A DNA stretch of 35,532 nt from CAISOG01 sp044375625 (GTDB lineage: Bacteria; Pseudomonadota; Alphaproteobacteria; CAISOG01). Position 1 is the stretch's first letter; every line of letters begins with the position of its first letter. Position numbers and translations under genes: made by a program. Under the pieces are notes generated by a model. The model made no database searches and was not told the DNA's origin. It was given only the letters and a program-made list of their open reading frames with translations. The DNA is taken from the NCBI GenBank assembly GCA_044375625.1, contig JBILMH010000015.1, positions 1 to 35,532 of the forward strand, read 5' to 3'. Below are positions 16,779-25,142 of the stretch, piece by piece.

Positions 16779-16958
16779 GGATGCCCCCACCTTTCCGCTT
16801 TTCCGCCGCCAGCCTGTTATCCTACCCGTGTAGGATTATGATGCCCAGCCAGCCGTGCGCCAGCCTTAGAATACTATGCACCAATTTTTGGTGTTTGCGA
16901 AAGCCATCTAACCGTCGTATAGAAAGGGTATCTCGATACGTCACCAACGATTCCTATC

Positions 16959-17537
16959 ATGACCACGAAAACACCAAACTCTTCCAATTCTGATGCCGCC
17001 CTTGTTGGCGGGCATGAGGCCGCCACCGCTAGCCGCCGTGACTTTCTAACCATGGCCGCGGGTGGCATGTGCGCTCTGGGGGCGGGGGTAGCCCTGGTTC
17101 CCTTTGTCGACAGTATGAATCCCGCCGCCGACACCCTGGCCGCCGCCAGTATTGAGGTCGATATTTCTAAGGTTCAGCCGGGGCAGGGCATGACGGTAAG
17201 CTGGCGGGGCAAGCCTGTCTTTATCCGCCGCCGCACGCCAGAGGAAATTGCCGAGGCGGAGAAGGCTAGCCTGGCCGACCTTAAGGATCCCCAGGCCGAT
17301 AAGGATCGGGTGAAAAAGCCTGAATGGTTGGTGCTGATTGGTATTTGCACCCATTTGGGCTGTGTGCCGCTGGGGACTAAGCCAACCGAAACGCGCGGGG
17401 AGTATCAGGGCTGGTTCTGCCCTTGCCACGGGTCGGCCTATGACACCTCTGGACGGATTCGTCAGGGGCCCGCCCCCACCAATCTTGAGGTTCCCCCCTA
17501 TAATTTTGTTAGCGATACGGTGATAAAAATTGGCTAA
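16959..17537 (+). CDS. petA: Ubiquinol-cytochrome c reductase, Rieske iron-sulfur subunit
   Basis: The product is 192 residues. A Tat-type signal anchor begins at SRRDFL (25-30) with a hydrophobic helix to about 50. The 2Fe-2S ligands are in CTHLGC (Cys130, His132, Cys135) and CPCHGS (Cys154, Cys156, His157). The Cys135 and Cys156 pair forms the stabilising disulfide known in the family. The protein takes electrons from quinol and passes them to cytochrome c1, with its soluble head on the periplasmic side. It is first in petABC, 45 bases before petB. The segment between residues 90 and 120 matches the alphaproteobacterial form. Confidence 0.98.
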   Translation: MTTKTPNSSNSDAALVGGHEAATASRRDFLTMAAGGMCALGAGVALVPFVDSMNPAADTLAAASIEVDISKVQPGQGMTVSWRGKPVFIRRRTPEEIAEAEKASLADLKDPQADKDRVKKPEWLVLIGICTHLGCVPLGTKPTETRGEYQGWFCPCHGSAYDTSGRIRQGPAPTNLEVPPYNFVSDTVIKIG

Positions 17538-17582
17538 GTTTGTTTGTTAATCGACCCCCGATAAATTCATAAAGGTGTTTTC

Positions 17583-18788
17583 ATGTCTGCCCCTAACGCC
17601 CCCCAAAAACCTGGTTTAATTGGTTGGTTGGATTACCGACTGCCCATTTTTGGCTTTATGAATAGGGAGTTGCGGGAATACCCAACCCCGAAAAATCTCA
17701 GCTATGCCTGGAACTTTGGTTCGTTGGCGGGCATCATCCTGCTGATCATGATTCTGTCAGGGCTGTTTTTGGCCATGAACTACACGCCCAGCACCGATAA
17801 GGCCTTTGACAGTGTTGAGCGGATTATGCGCGACGTCAATTTCGGCTGGCTGTTGCGCTACATCCATGCCAATGGCGCCTCAGCCTTTTTCGTGGTGGTC
17901 TATCTGCACATGGCGCGGGGGCTGTATTATGGGTCGTACAAAAGCCCGCGGGAGCTGTTGTGGATTATTGGTGTGGTGATTTTGCTGTTGATGATGGCGA
18001 CCGCCTTTATGGGCTATGTGTTGCCATGGGGGCAGATGAGCTATTGGGGCGCAACCGTTATCACCAATTTGTTTTCCGCCATTCCGGTGGTGGGTGACGA
18101 TATTGTGACCTGGCTTTGGGGTGGTTTTTCGGTTGATAACCCAACGCTGAACCGCTTTTTCGTGCTGCACTATCTGTTGCCCTTTGTGATTCTGGGTGTG
18201 GCCTTTTTGCACATGATCGCGCTGCACACCCACGGATCCAACAACCCCACAGGTTTGGATGCGAAGAAGGAGGATAAAATCCCCTTCCACCCCTATTACA
18301 CCATCAAAGACCTGTTCGGGTTAGGGGTGTTTTTGGTGCTTTTCGCGCTGTTTGTGTTTTATGTTCCCAACTATCTGGGGCATCCCGACAATTATACGCC
18401 CGCCAACCCGTTGGTCACGCCCGCGCATATCGTGCCGGAGTGGTACTTCCTGCCCTTCTACGCGATTTTGCGGGCGGTGCCTGACAAATTGGGTGGCGTG
18501 ATGCTGATGTTCGGCTCGATAGCCCTGCTGGCCGCGCTGCCCTGGCTGGATCGTCATCCGGTGCGCAGTGGTCGCTATCGCCCGCTGTTCAAAAAGTTTT
18601 TCTGGCTGTTTGTGGTCAATGCGCTGGTACTGGGTTGGGCGGGTGGTAAGCCGGCTGAGGGGCACTATCTGCTGATTGGCCGCCTGTGCACCGCCTATTA
18701 CTTTTTTCATATGCTGGTGTTGTTGCCACTGCTGAGCAAATATGAAAAGCCATCCCCCCTGCCAACCTCAATCGCGGCAGCCTCATGA
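17583..18788 (+). CDS. petB: Cytochrome b of the bc1 complex
   Basis: The product is 401 residues, as for undivided alphaproteobacterial cytochrome b. Eight or so membrane helices are visible. The four haem-ligating histidines are His95, His109, His196 and His210. PEWY at 285-288 forms part of the quinol oxidation site, and the stretch around GYVLPWGQMSYWGATVI is the conserved cd-helix region. It oxidises quinol at the Qo site and reduces it at Qi to pump protons. It overlaps petC by four bases (ATGA). An ATG with a short upstream AAGGTG (AAAGGTGTTTTC) supports the start. Confidence 0.98.
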   Translation: MSAPNAPQKPGLIGWLDYRLPIFGFMNRELREYPTPKNLSYAWNFGSLAGIILLIMILSGLFLAMNYTPSTDKAFDSVERIMRDVNFGWLLRYIHANGASAFFVVVYLHMARGLYYGSYKSPRELLWIIGVVILLLMMATAFMGYVLPWGQMSYWGATVITNLFSAIPVVGDDIVTWLWGGFSVDNPTLNRFFVLHYLLPFVILGVAFLHMIALHTHGSNNPTGLDAKKEDKIPFHPYYTIKDLFGLGVFLVLFALFVFYVPNYLGHPDNYTPANPLVTPAHIVPEWYFLPFYAILRAVPDKLGGVMLMFGSIALLAALPWLDRHPVRSGRYRPLFKKFFWLFVVNALVLGWAGGKPAEGHYLLIGRLCTAYYFFHMLVLLPLLSKYEKPSPLPTSIAAAS

Positions 18789-19579
18789 CCATGACCATGA
18801 CCATGACTATGACCAAACGATCCTTAGTTTTTGTCGCCCTGTTGCTGGCGGGTGTGGCGCAGCTATCGCCCGCGCAGGCGGCTGGTGAGGTGGAGCCGTT
18901 GCCTCAGCATGATTGGAGCTTTGCGGGGTCATTGGGCACCTTTGACCGCGGCGCCCTGCAACGGGGTTTTCAGGTTTATCGTCAGGTCTGCGCTGCCTGC
19001 CACGGCATTAAGCGGGTAGCCTTTCGCAACCTGGCCGATTTGGGCTATTCCGCTGATGAAATTAAGGCGATTGCCGCCGAGTATCAGGTGACCGATGGCC
19101 CCAATGATGAGGGTGAGATGTTTCAGCGCAAGGCGACGCCCGCCGATCATTTCCCCGCCCCGTACGCCAATGAAAAGGCGGCCAGGGCGGCCAACAATGG
19201 TGCCTATCCGCCCGATCAATCGTTAATTGTTAAAGCCCGCCATGATGGGGCGAACTATATCCGCGCCCTGCTGTTGGGCTATGGGGAGGCGCCCGCTGGC
19301 ATGAAGATTCAGGACGGCATGCATTACAACAAATATTTTCCTGGCCACCAAATTGCCATGGCGTCCCCCCTGATGGAGGGGGTGGTGACCTATCAGGATG
19401 GCACCCCCGCTACGCAGGAACAGATGGCCAATGATGTGGTCACCTTCCTGGCCTGGGCGGCGGAGCCTGAGGCGGAGGCACGCAAGCGGATGGGGCTGAA
19501 GGTCATGATCTTTCTGGTTCCGATGACCATCGTGCTGTACCTGCTGAAACGCAAAATCTGGTCACGGGTTAAGCATTAG
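18785..19579 (+). CDS. petC: Cytochrome c1 of the bc1 complex
   Basis: The product is 264 residues. A signal peptide ends near AQAAGE (about residue 33). The haem c motif CAACH is at 69-73, and the axial methionine is probably Met192 in HQIAMASPL. A C-terminal membrane anchor (VMIFLVPMTIVLYLL) is followed by basic residues. It receives electrons from the Rieske protein in the periplasm. The start region is five tandem ATGAC(C/T) hexamers from 18,785, so five in-frame ATGs exist and the real start could be any of them. The first overlaps the petB stop, which argues for coupling. Confidence 0.98.
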   Translation: MTMTMTMTMTKRSLVFVALLLAGVAQLSPAQAAGEVEPLPQHDWSFAGSLGTFDRGALQRGFQVYRQVCAACHGIKRVAFRNLADLGYSADEIKAIAAEYQVTDGPNDEGEMFQRKATPADHFPAPYANEKAARAANNGAYPPDQSLIVKARHDGANYIRALLLGYGEAPAGMKIQDGMHYNKYFPGHQIAMASPLMEGVVTYQDGTPATQEQMANDVVTFLAWAAEPEAEARKRMGLKVMIFLVPMTIVLYLLKRKIWSRVKH

Positions 19580-19588
19580 GGGGGGCAG

Positions 19589-19648
19589 AGGCTTAAGCCT
19601 TTTCTGTCTTAGCCGAATTCCTAGCGCTAAATGGGAAATGCTTTAGCG
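19589..19648. terminator. Hairpins in the petC/rnr convergent gap
   Basis: AGGCTTAAGCCT (19,589-19,600) is a perfect 12-base palindrome followed by TTT, about 10 bases after the petC stop. CGCTAAA (19,625-19,631) pairs with TTTAGCG (19,642-19,648), overlapping the rnr stop codon. Neither has a long T run, so terminator strength is uncertain. Confidence 0.4.
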
Positions 19649-22198
19649 TCGGCCAAGGGTTTTGCTGCCCGAACGACTTTTTGGCCGTTGCCCAGCTGAA
19701 TCATTGCCCCCACGGCCAAATCGGCTGCCCGCCCTGTCTTCACGGTCGCGATGGTCGCCATCATAATCGGCTTGGTAATCTTGATCGGTGCTTGATGCAC
19801 CCCGTTCCATCGCCGCTTGCTGGCGATAGGCCCAGCTGAGAATCAGATTGCCGGTTAGCATGTCGATTTCCTCAATCTGACACAGCAGGGTGTCGCCCAG
19901 CCCCAAACTGCTGGCACCCGTCCCGCTGCCCTGGGTCAGGCATTGCCTTGCCGCATCAAAACGCCAATAGCCTTTGGGAAGCAGGCTGATGGGCAGAAAT
20001 CCCTCCGCCCCATAGGCCGCAATGCTGATAAACAGACCGGCACGGGTCACGCCATTGACGCGCCCCTCCACCAACTGCTGCCCCTGGGCGGCTAGATAGG
20101 CTATGGCATAGCGGCGAAAGGCATCGCGTTCGGCGGCGGCCGCGCGCCGTTCGGTGATGGACAGATGCTGCCCCACCTCCTCCCACCTTGCCAGTGGCCA
20201 TTTGTGGCCATCGTCAATGCCCGCCTCCCCCAACGCAATAGCGTGCAGCAGCATGCGGTGCACCAACAGGTCGGAGTAGCGGCGGATGGGTGAGGTAAAG
20301 TGGGCATAATTGGCCAGATTTAGGCCAAAATGGCCGATGTTGGTCGGGCTGTAGACGGCTTGCGATTGCGACCGCAATACCAATTCATTGACCATCGGCG
20401 CGGCCGCTGTGCCCGACACCGCCGCCAACGCCTGATTCAGGTTGTGTTGCGTGATGCCATCGGCGTGCCCCAGGCTGATTTCCATTTCCCGCAGCACCTG
20501 TTGCAAATGCTCAATCTTCATTGGGTCGGGGCGGTCATGAATGCGGTACAGCAGGTTCAGCTTAGCGTCCTGAATGGTTTCGGCCGCGCACACATTGGCC
20601 ATCACCATCAGCTCCTCAATCAGCTTATGACTGGCCATCGAGGTGGTTTGGGTAATCGCGCTAATCTGCCCCGCCGCATCAAAGCGCACCTTATATTCGG
20701 GCAGTTCAATGTTCAGCGTGCCGCGCTTGGCACGCAGCCGTAGCAGGCGGTCAAACACGGCTGATAGAGGCGTAACCAGCTGCAACAACTCCGCCTCTGA
20801 CAGGTCGGTTTGCACGCTGGCCGCCAGCGGGCGATCGCTGTCCGTTATCGCCGCGCTTTTAGCCGCCTTTGCAGACTTTGCCGCAGATCCTTTCTCCGTC
20901 CCCTGTTCCTGCGCCAACACATCCAACAGCTGTTGCACCTTGTTATAGGTCAGGCGGGCAACCGATTGCATCAGGCCGCGCACAAAGCGATGGCCAATTT
21001 TCTGGCCATGCTGATCCAGGGTGATTTCCACCGCCAAACAGGCGCGCGCTTGGTTGGGCAGCAGGGAGCACCATTGGTTCGACAACGCCTCAGGCAGCAT
21101 TGGCACCACCCGATCGGGAAAATAGACTGAGTTGCCGCGCGCCCGCGCCGCCACATCCAATGGGGATTCGGCGGGCACATAATGCGCCACATCGGCAATC
21201 GCCACCATCACCTTAAAGCCGCCAGGGTTGGTGGGGTCGTCATCCGCCTGCGCCCAGACGGCATCGTCATAGTCGCGGGCATCCTCTCCATCAATGGTCA
21301 CCAGCGGGATATGGCGCAAATCCTGGCGCAATTTGGCATTTTTGGGCAGGGTGGGGGCTGTTGCCGCCTGTGCCTGCGCCAGCGCGTCGGCGGGAAAATC
21401 AACGGGAATGTCATGCTGATGAATCGCCAGCAGGCTGATGTTGTTGGCGGCCTCACTGTCGCCCAATACCGCCAACAATTTGCCAGGAATCCAGCCCAAA
21501 CGGCGGTTGGGGGCGGCGGTAATCGCCACCTTTAACAGCCATCCATCGCCCAGCTTATGTTCCAACACGCATTGACGATCCAGCTTCACGGGAATGGCCT
21601 GGCGCCGATTGATTGACCAGACCAGCCCGCCGTCATGATGGCGTTCAAACACCCCAACCACGGTTTCGGTGGTGATGGTTGGCAAAATGCGGATCAGCCG
21701 CACCAGCACCGACCCATCCTCCTGCCGATGCAGGCGCGTCAGCACCCGTTGCCCAACCGCCAGCGGTAGGCGATTGGGGGGCAGCGGCAGTCGCCCCAAA
21801 TTTTTCCAGGCGGGATCATCGGCCAAGCCGAACAGATCCCCATCGCTGGTTTCCTCCACCACCTCTAAGGTGACCAGGCTGCTGGGCATGGCGTTTAACC
21901 AGCCTTCATCCTGCTCAGCGGCCTCAGGGTCGCGCAATTTTTTTTCCTGCCAACGTTTCAATTTTAAGGCCTTCCGCACTTCGGGTTTGTCCAGCCACTG
22001 ATCATCCTGCGCAATCGCCGCCAGGGCGTCGGCCGTGCTGATTTGCGCGGGTGGTCGGCTGACTGTTTTGGTCACTGTTTTGGCGCGCAAAGCCTGCCTG
22101 GCCGCACGGCTGGGTTTGTTGCTGCTCGTTTTTGGTGGTTTTGTAGGCAAATTGCCGCGACCTTTCGCCATCAATGGCTTTTGGTGTTGGGGGCTCAT
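19643..22198 (-). CDS. rnr: Ribonuclease R
   Basis: The product is 851 residues. A basic Lys/Arg/Thr-rich N-terminus leads into a short winged-helix-like region (about 52-90) and cold-shock domains. The RNB catalytic domain has DGEDARDYDDA at 303-313 with the metal-binding aspartates. An S1 domain (about 735-800) and a basic, Gly/Arg/Ser-rich tail end the protein. RNase R degrades structured RNA 3' to 5', including rRNA and tmRNA-tagged messages. A Lys/Ala/Ser-rich insert at about 431-460 interrupts the RNB domain at a naturally variable site. It is divergent from dapB across 198 bases. No strong ribosome site marks the start. Confidence 0.96.
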   Translation of the reverse strand: MSPQHQKPLMAKGRGNLPTKPPKTSSNKPSRAARQALRAKTVTKTVSRPPAQISTADALAAIAQDDQWLDKPEVRKALKLKRWQEKKLRDPEAAEQDEGWLNAMPSSLVTLEVVEETSDGDLFGLADDPAWKNLGRLPLPPNRLPLAVGQRVLTRLHRQEDGSVLVRLIRILPTITTETVVGVFERHHDGGLVWSINRRQAIPVKLDRQCVLEHKLGDGWLLKVAITAAPNRRLGWIPGKLLAVLGDSEAANNISLLAIHQHDIPVDFPADALAQAQAATAPTLPKNAKLRQDLRHIPLVTIDGEDARDYDDAVWAQADDDPTNPGGFKVMVAIADVAHYVPAESPLDVAARARGNSVYFPDRVVPMLPEALSNQWCSLLPNQARACLAVEITLDQHGQKIGHRFVRGLMQSVARLTYNKVQQLLDVLAQEQGTEKGSAAKSAKAAKSAAITDSDRPLAASVQTDLSEAELLQLVTPLSAVFDRLLRLRAKRGTLNIELPEYKVRFDAAGQISAITQTTSMASHKLIEELMVMANVCAAETIQDAKLNLLYRIHDRPDPMKIEHLQQVLREMEISLGHADGITQHNLNQALAAVSGTAAAPMVNELVLRSQSQAVYSPTNIGHFGLNLANYAHFTSPIRRYSDLLVHRMLLHAIALGEAGIDDGHKWPLARWEEVGQHLSITERRAAAAERDAFRRYAIAYLAAQGQQLVEGRVNGVTRAGLFISIAAYGAEGFLPISLLPKGYWRFDAARQCLTQGSGTGASSLGLGDTLLCQIEEIDMLTGNLILSWAYRQQAAMERGASSTDQDYQADYDGDHRDREDRAGSRFGRGGNDSAGQRPKSRSGSKTLGRR

Positions 22199-22324
22199 TC
22201 CCCCCAGGAATTCTGGTTATCATTGTACCCTGGCGGCGGCGCACATGCCACAGCAAAATGATGGGGGGGGTATAAGTTCAATTTGATTGGTTCAAAACCC
22301 CCTGTCGACAATTAGGCGTGGCAT

Positions 22325-22352
22325 CCTAATAGCCATCATGCTATCCATTAGG
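22325..22352. promoter_or_regulatory. Imperfect hairpin in the dapB leader
   Basis: CCTAAT (22,325-22,330) pairs with ATTAGG (22,347-22,352), and an inner AGC/GCT pair extends it across a four-base bulge. It lies about 45 bases before the dapB start in the rnr/dapB divergent gap. It is too small for a lysine riboswitch. It may be an operator or leader structure, or chance. Confidence 0.25.
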
Positions 22353-22396
22353 CCATAACAATTGGGCTAACCATCAAGATTAGGGAGTGGGGTACG

Positions 22397-23221
22397 ATGA
22401 AAACAGCGGTATTGGGCGGTACAGGCCGCATGGGGCAGGCGATTTTGTTGGAATTGCAAAAATCTCCGCTGTTTGAAATTGGCGCGGTGGTGACGCACCC
22501 CGATCATCCGATGATTGGCAAGGATGTGGGCGATATGCTGCGTCTGGATCGCATGGGGGTGACGGTGACCAGCGATGTTCGCGCCGCCCTCGAATCCTGC
22601 GAAAACGCTATTGATTTCAGCACGATTAAGGCCACCATGACCAACCTGCGCATCGCCGCCGATTTGGGCAAGGAATTGGTGGTCGGCACCACCGGCCTGA
22701 ACGAATCGGATCGGCAGGAAATGTTGGAATTGTCCGAACGCACCGCGATTTTGCATTCCGAGAATATGAGCATGGCGGGCAATGTGATGCTGTTGCTGTT
22801 GGAACAGGCGGCCAAGCTGTTAGATTCTGACTATGACGTGGAAATTTATGACCTGCACCACCGCCATAAGTTGGATGCGCCCAGTGGCACCGCCCTGATG
22901 TATGGCCGCGCCATTGCCGCCGCCCGTGGGGTAATCTTTGCCGATGCCGCCCGTTTTGGCCGTGCCCAAACCAGCTTTACGGCCAAGGCACGCATCAAGG
23001 GGGAAATTGGCTTTGCCAGCCAGCGCGCCGGCGATGTGATTGGGGAACACAGCGTCCATTTGGCGGGTGAAGATGAAATCCTGACCCTGACCCACCGTGC
23101 GACCAACCGCCAATTGTTCGCCAAGGGCGCCGTGTTCGCCCTAAGTTGGTTAGAGGGGCAACGGCCGGGGCTGTACACCATGCGGGATGCCCTGTTTGGC
23201 TTGGCGGGGGAGCCGATCTAA
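22397..23221 (+). CDS. dapB: 4-hydroxy-tetrahydrodipicolinate reductase
   Basis: The product is 274 residues, the usual length. The nucleotide-binding loop GGTGRMG is at 7-13. The substrate region shows SENMSMAGNVM, the catalytic HHRHK at 154-158 and DAPSGT at 160-165. It reduces the dapA product with NAD(P)H in the lysine and diaminopimelate pathway, so it supplies peptidoglycan cross-links. It is first in a five-gene run with rbfA, truB, rpsO and pnp. The rbfA ATG is 3 bases after its stop. AGGGAGTGGGG just upstream gives a good ribosome site. Confidence 0.97.
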   Translation: MKTAVLGGTGRMGQAILLELQKSPLFEIGAVVTHPDHPMIGKDVGDMLRLDRMGVTVTSDVRAALESCENAIDFSTIKATMTNLRIAADLGKELVVGTTGLNESDRQEMLELSERTAILHSENMSMAGNVMLLLLEQAAKLLDSDYDVEIYDLHHRHKLDAPSGTALMYGRAIAAARGVIFADAARFGRAQTSFTAKARIKGEIGFASQRAGDVIGEHSVHLAGEDEILTLTHRATNRQLFAKGAVFALSWLEGQRPGLYTMRDALFGLAGEPI

Positions 23222-23224
23222 GCC

Positions 23225-23710
23225 ATGACCAATGTGCCGATAGTTCCCGCCGTCCCCACCCCCGCGCGCCGCCCAAATTTTCGTCAAAAAAGGCTGGCCG
23301 CCACGATTCAAGAAATTCTGGCGCCCGCCCTGTTGGACGCGGGGCAGCTGAGTGATGAGTTGCAGGGGCAATCGCTGATCGTGACCGGGGTGGCGGTCAG
23401 CCCCAATTTGCATGATGCGAAAATCTTTCTGCAAACCAGCCTGATAACCGCCCAAACCGCCGATGCGTCTTCGGTGGAGGGGATGACCGCGGGAACGGGC
23501 GCGCGGGTGCCGCTTAAGCTGCTGAAAAAAACGACGCCGCAGATTCGCAGCTATCTGGCCAATCGCCTGAACCTTCGCCTGGTACCCCATCTGCATTTTT
23601 TTGAGGATTACCATTGGGAACAGGTGACGCGGATTGAGGAGTTGATCGAACAGCTGCCAAAGCTTTCCCCAAGCCCTGAGCCAACCAATCCCGCCCAATC
23701 CGACGAATAG
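23225..23710 (+). CDS. rbfA: 30S ribosome-binding factor A
   Basis: The product is 161 residues, including a proline-rich N-terminal extension of about 18 residues and a polar tail. The core shows RQKRLAATIQEILAPALLD, LIVTGVAVSPNLHDAKIFL and RSYLANRLNLRLVPHLHFFED, all typical of the single KH-like fold. RbfA binds the 30S subunit late in maturation and helps process the 16S 5' end. It lies tightly between dapB and truB. infB, its usual upstream neighbour, is replaced here by dapB. Confidence 0.95.
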   Translation: MTNVPIVPAVPTPARRPNFRQKRLAATIQEILAPALLDAGQLSDELQGQSLIVTGVAVSPNLHDAKIFLQTSLITAQTADASSVEGMTAGTGARVPLKLLKKTTPQIRSYLANRLNLRLVPHLHFFEDYHWEQVTRIEELIEQLPKLSPSPEPTNPAQSDE

Positions 23711-23711
23711 G

Positions 23712-24764
23712 TTGGCGTTGGTGGATTCCCCCGTTGCTGCTTCTGCTTATCCGCACGCCGACACTGCGGCGGCCAAAACGGTTGCCCACCCTGGCGGCTG
23801 GTTGCTGATTGATAAGCCATTGGGGGTGACCAGCAACGCGGTGCTGGCGCGGCTAAAACGGCAATGGGGATGGAAGAAATTGGGCTTTGTGGGCACGCTG
23901 GATCCGCTGGCCAGTGGGGTGTTGGCGGTGGCGGTGGGGGCGGCGACCCGCACCATCCCGCTGCTGAACGACGATCGCAAATGCTATGATTTTGAGCTGC
24001 ATTTCGGTCAGCAAACCAGCAGCGATGATGCCGAGGGTGAGGTGGTGGCAACCAGTGACCATCGCCCCAGTTTGGATCAGATTGTGGCGGCCATACCCGC
24101 TTTTGTGGGCGCTATCGACCAACGTCCCCCCGCATTTTCGGCGATAAAACTGGCGGGGCGGCCTGCCTATGCGCTGGCCAGGGCGGGGCAGGCGCCCATC
24201 ATGGCCATGCGACGGGTGCGGATTGATGGGTTGGAGGTGGTGAGCAGTGACCAGCTGCCCGATTTTATCACCCTGCGGGTAAGTTGCGGCGGGGGCACCT
24301 ATGTGCGTAGCCTGGCACGCGATCTGGCGGTGGCGGTTGGTACGGTTGGCCATGCCCGCGCGATTCGGCGGCTGCAAAGTGGCCCCGCGGCGCTGGCGGC
24401 GGCGCAATCCCTGGCACAGGCGTTGGAATCGCCGCGCTGGATCGGGCTGTCGCAGCTGTTGCCCAGTCAGGCGGTGGCGCATATTGATGCCGAACGCTGG
24501 CAACAGGTGCGGCAGGGTAAGGCGATTGCTCTGCATGGTCATGATTGGCGGATGCCGGATGGCGGGCAATCAAGCCAACAACCCTCTTGTGCTTCGGGAA
24601 TTTTTCCGCTAAAGCGTGAACATCCCGTTGTCTTGTTGTTAGAGAATAAGGTGGCGGGTGTTGGTTGGCTGAGCCTTGATCCCGATGATAACGGGGGAGA
24701 TGAACGGCTGGTCATTTGGTCGCCAAAGATGGTCTTTGTCGATTTAACTGTTTGTTGGAAATAG
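23712..24764 (+). CDS. truB: tRNA pseudouridine(55) synthase
   Basis: The product is 350 residues from a TTG at 23,712, one base after the rbfA stop. A GTG at 23,721 is an equally possible start and has AGG about 10 bases upstream. The family core starts at GGWLLIDKPLGVTSN (about residue 28). The catalytic aspartate is Asp64 in GTLDPLASGVL. KCYDFELHFG, RPPAFSAIKLAGRPAYALAR and GTYVRSLARDLA follow in order, and a C-terminal PUA-like domain ends the protein. It makes pseudouridine 55 in the T loop of tRNAs. Confidence 0.96.
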   Translation: MALVDSPVAASAYPHADTAAAKTVAHPGGWLLIDKPLGVTSNAVLARLKRQWGWKKLGFVGTLDPLASGVLAVAVGAATRTIPLLNDDRKCYDFELHFGQQTSSDDAEGEVVATSDHRPSLDQIVAAIPAFVGAIDQRPPAFSAIKLAGRPAYALARAGQAPIMAMRRVRIDGLEVVSSDQLPDFITLRVSCGGGTYVRSLARDLAVAVGTVGHARAIRRLQSGPAALAAAQSLAQALESPRWIGLSQLLPSQAVAHIDAERWQQVRQGKAIALHGHDWRMPDGGQSSQQPSCASGIFPLKREHPVVLLLENKVAGVGWLSLDPDDNGGDERLVIWSPKMVFVDLTVCWK

Positions 24765-24783
24765 ATTTATTAGGAGTCTGGGT

Positions 24784-25053
24784 TTGTCGATTACCGTAGA
24801 AAAAACGCAAGAGTTGGTTAAAGAATTTGGTCGTGCGGCGACTAACACTGGCTCAACCGAAGTGCAAATTGCTGTGCTGTCCACCCGTATTAAGGCGTTG
24901 ACGGGGCATTTGTCTGTTCACAAAAAAGATTTTAGCACCCGTCGTGGTCTGTTAAGCATGGTTGGCCAACGTCGCCGCCTGCTGCGCTATTTGCAGCGCA
25001 CCAACAAAGCCAGCTTTGCCGAAGTTGTGCAAAAGCTGGGTATTCGCGCTTAA
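24784..25053 (+). CDS. rpsO: 30S ribosomal protein S15
   Basis: The product is 89 residues, the standard size, but it starts with TTG rather than ATG. AGGAG at 24,772-24,776 sits 7 bases before the TTG, which fixes this start, and the protein then begins MSITVEKTQELVKEFG. The S15 signature TGSTEVQIAVLSTRIKALTGHL and RRGLLSMVGQRRRLLRYL are both present. S15 binds the 16S central domain. The gene lies between truB and pnp in the conserved order. A weak start codon on a ribosomal protein gene may tune its level. Confidence 0.98.
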   Translation: MSITVEKTQELVKEFGRAATNTGSTEVQIAVLSTRIKALTGHLSVHKKDFSTRRGLLSMVGQRRRLLRYLQRTNKASFAEVVQKLGIRA

Positions 25054-25067
25054 GCCTAAGCCTCTTG

Positions 25068-25100
25068 CCTGTTGCTAGTTGGGTGACAGCAGGGGCTAGC
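25068..25100 (+). promoter_or_regulatory. rpsO-pnp intergenic hairpin(s)
   Basis: CCTGTTG (25,068-25,074) pairs with CAGCAGG (25,087-25,093), including one G-T pair. An alternative, mutually exclusive stem joins GCTAG (25,073-25,077) with CTAGC (25,096-25,100). In E. coli the pnp leader hairpin is cut by RNase III and drives PNPase autoregulation. The position here is the same, so a similar role is possible. It may also attenuate rpsO transcripts. Confidence 0.4.
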
Positions 25101-25142
25101 TGCATCTTATTAAACCTTTAAATTTCGAATTGGATTCATTAC

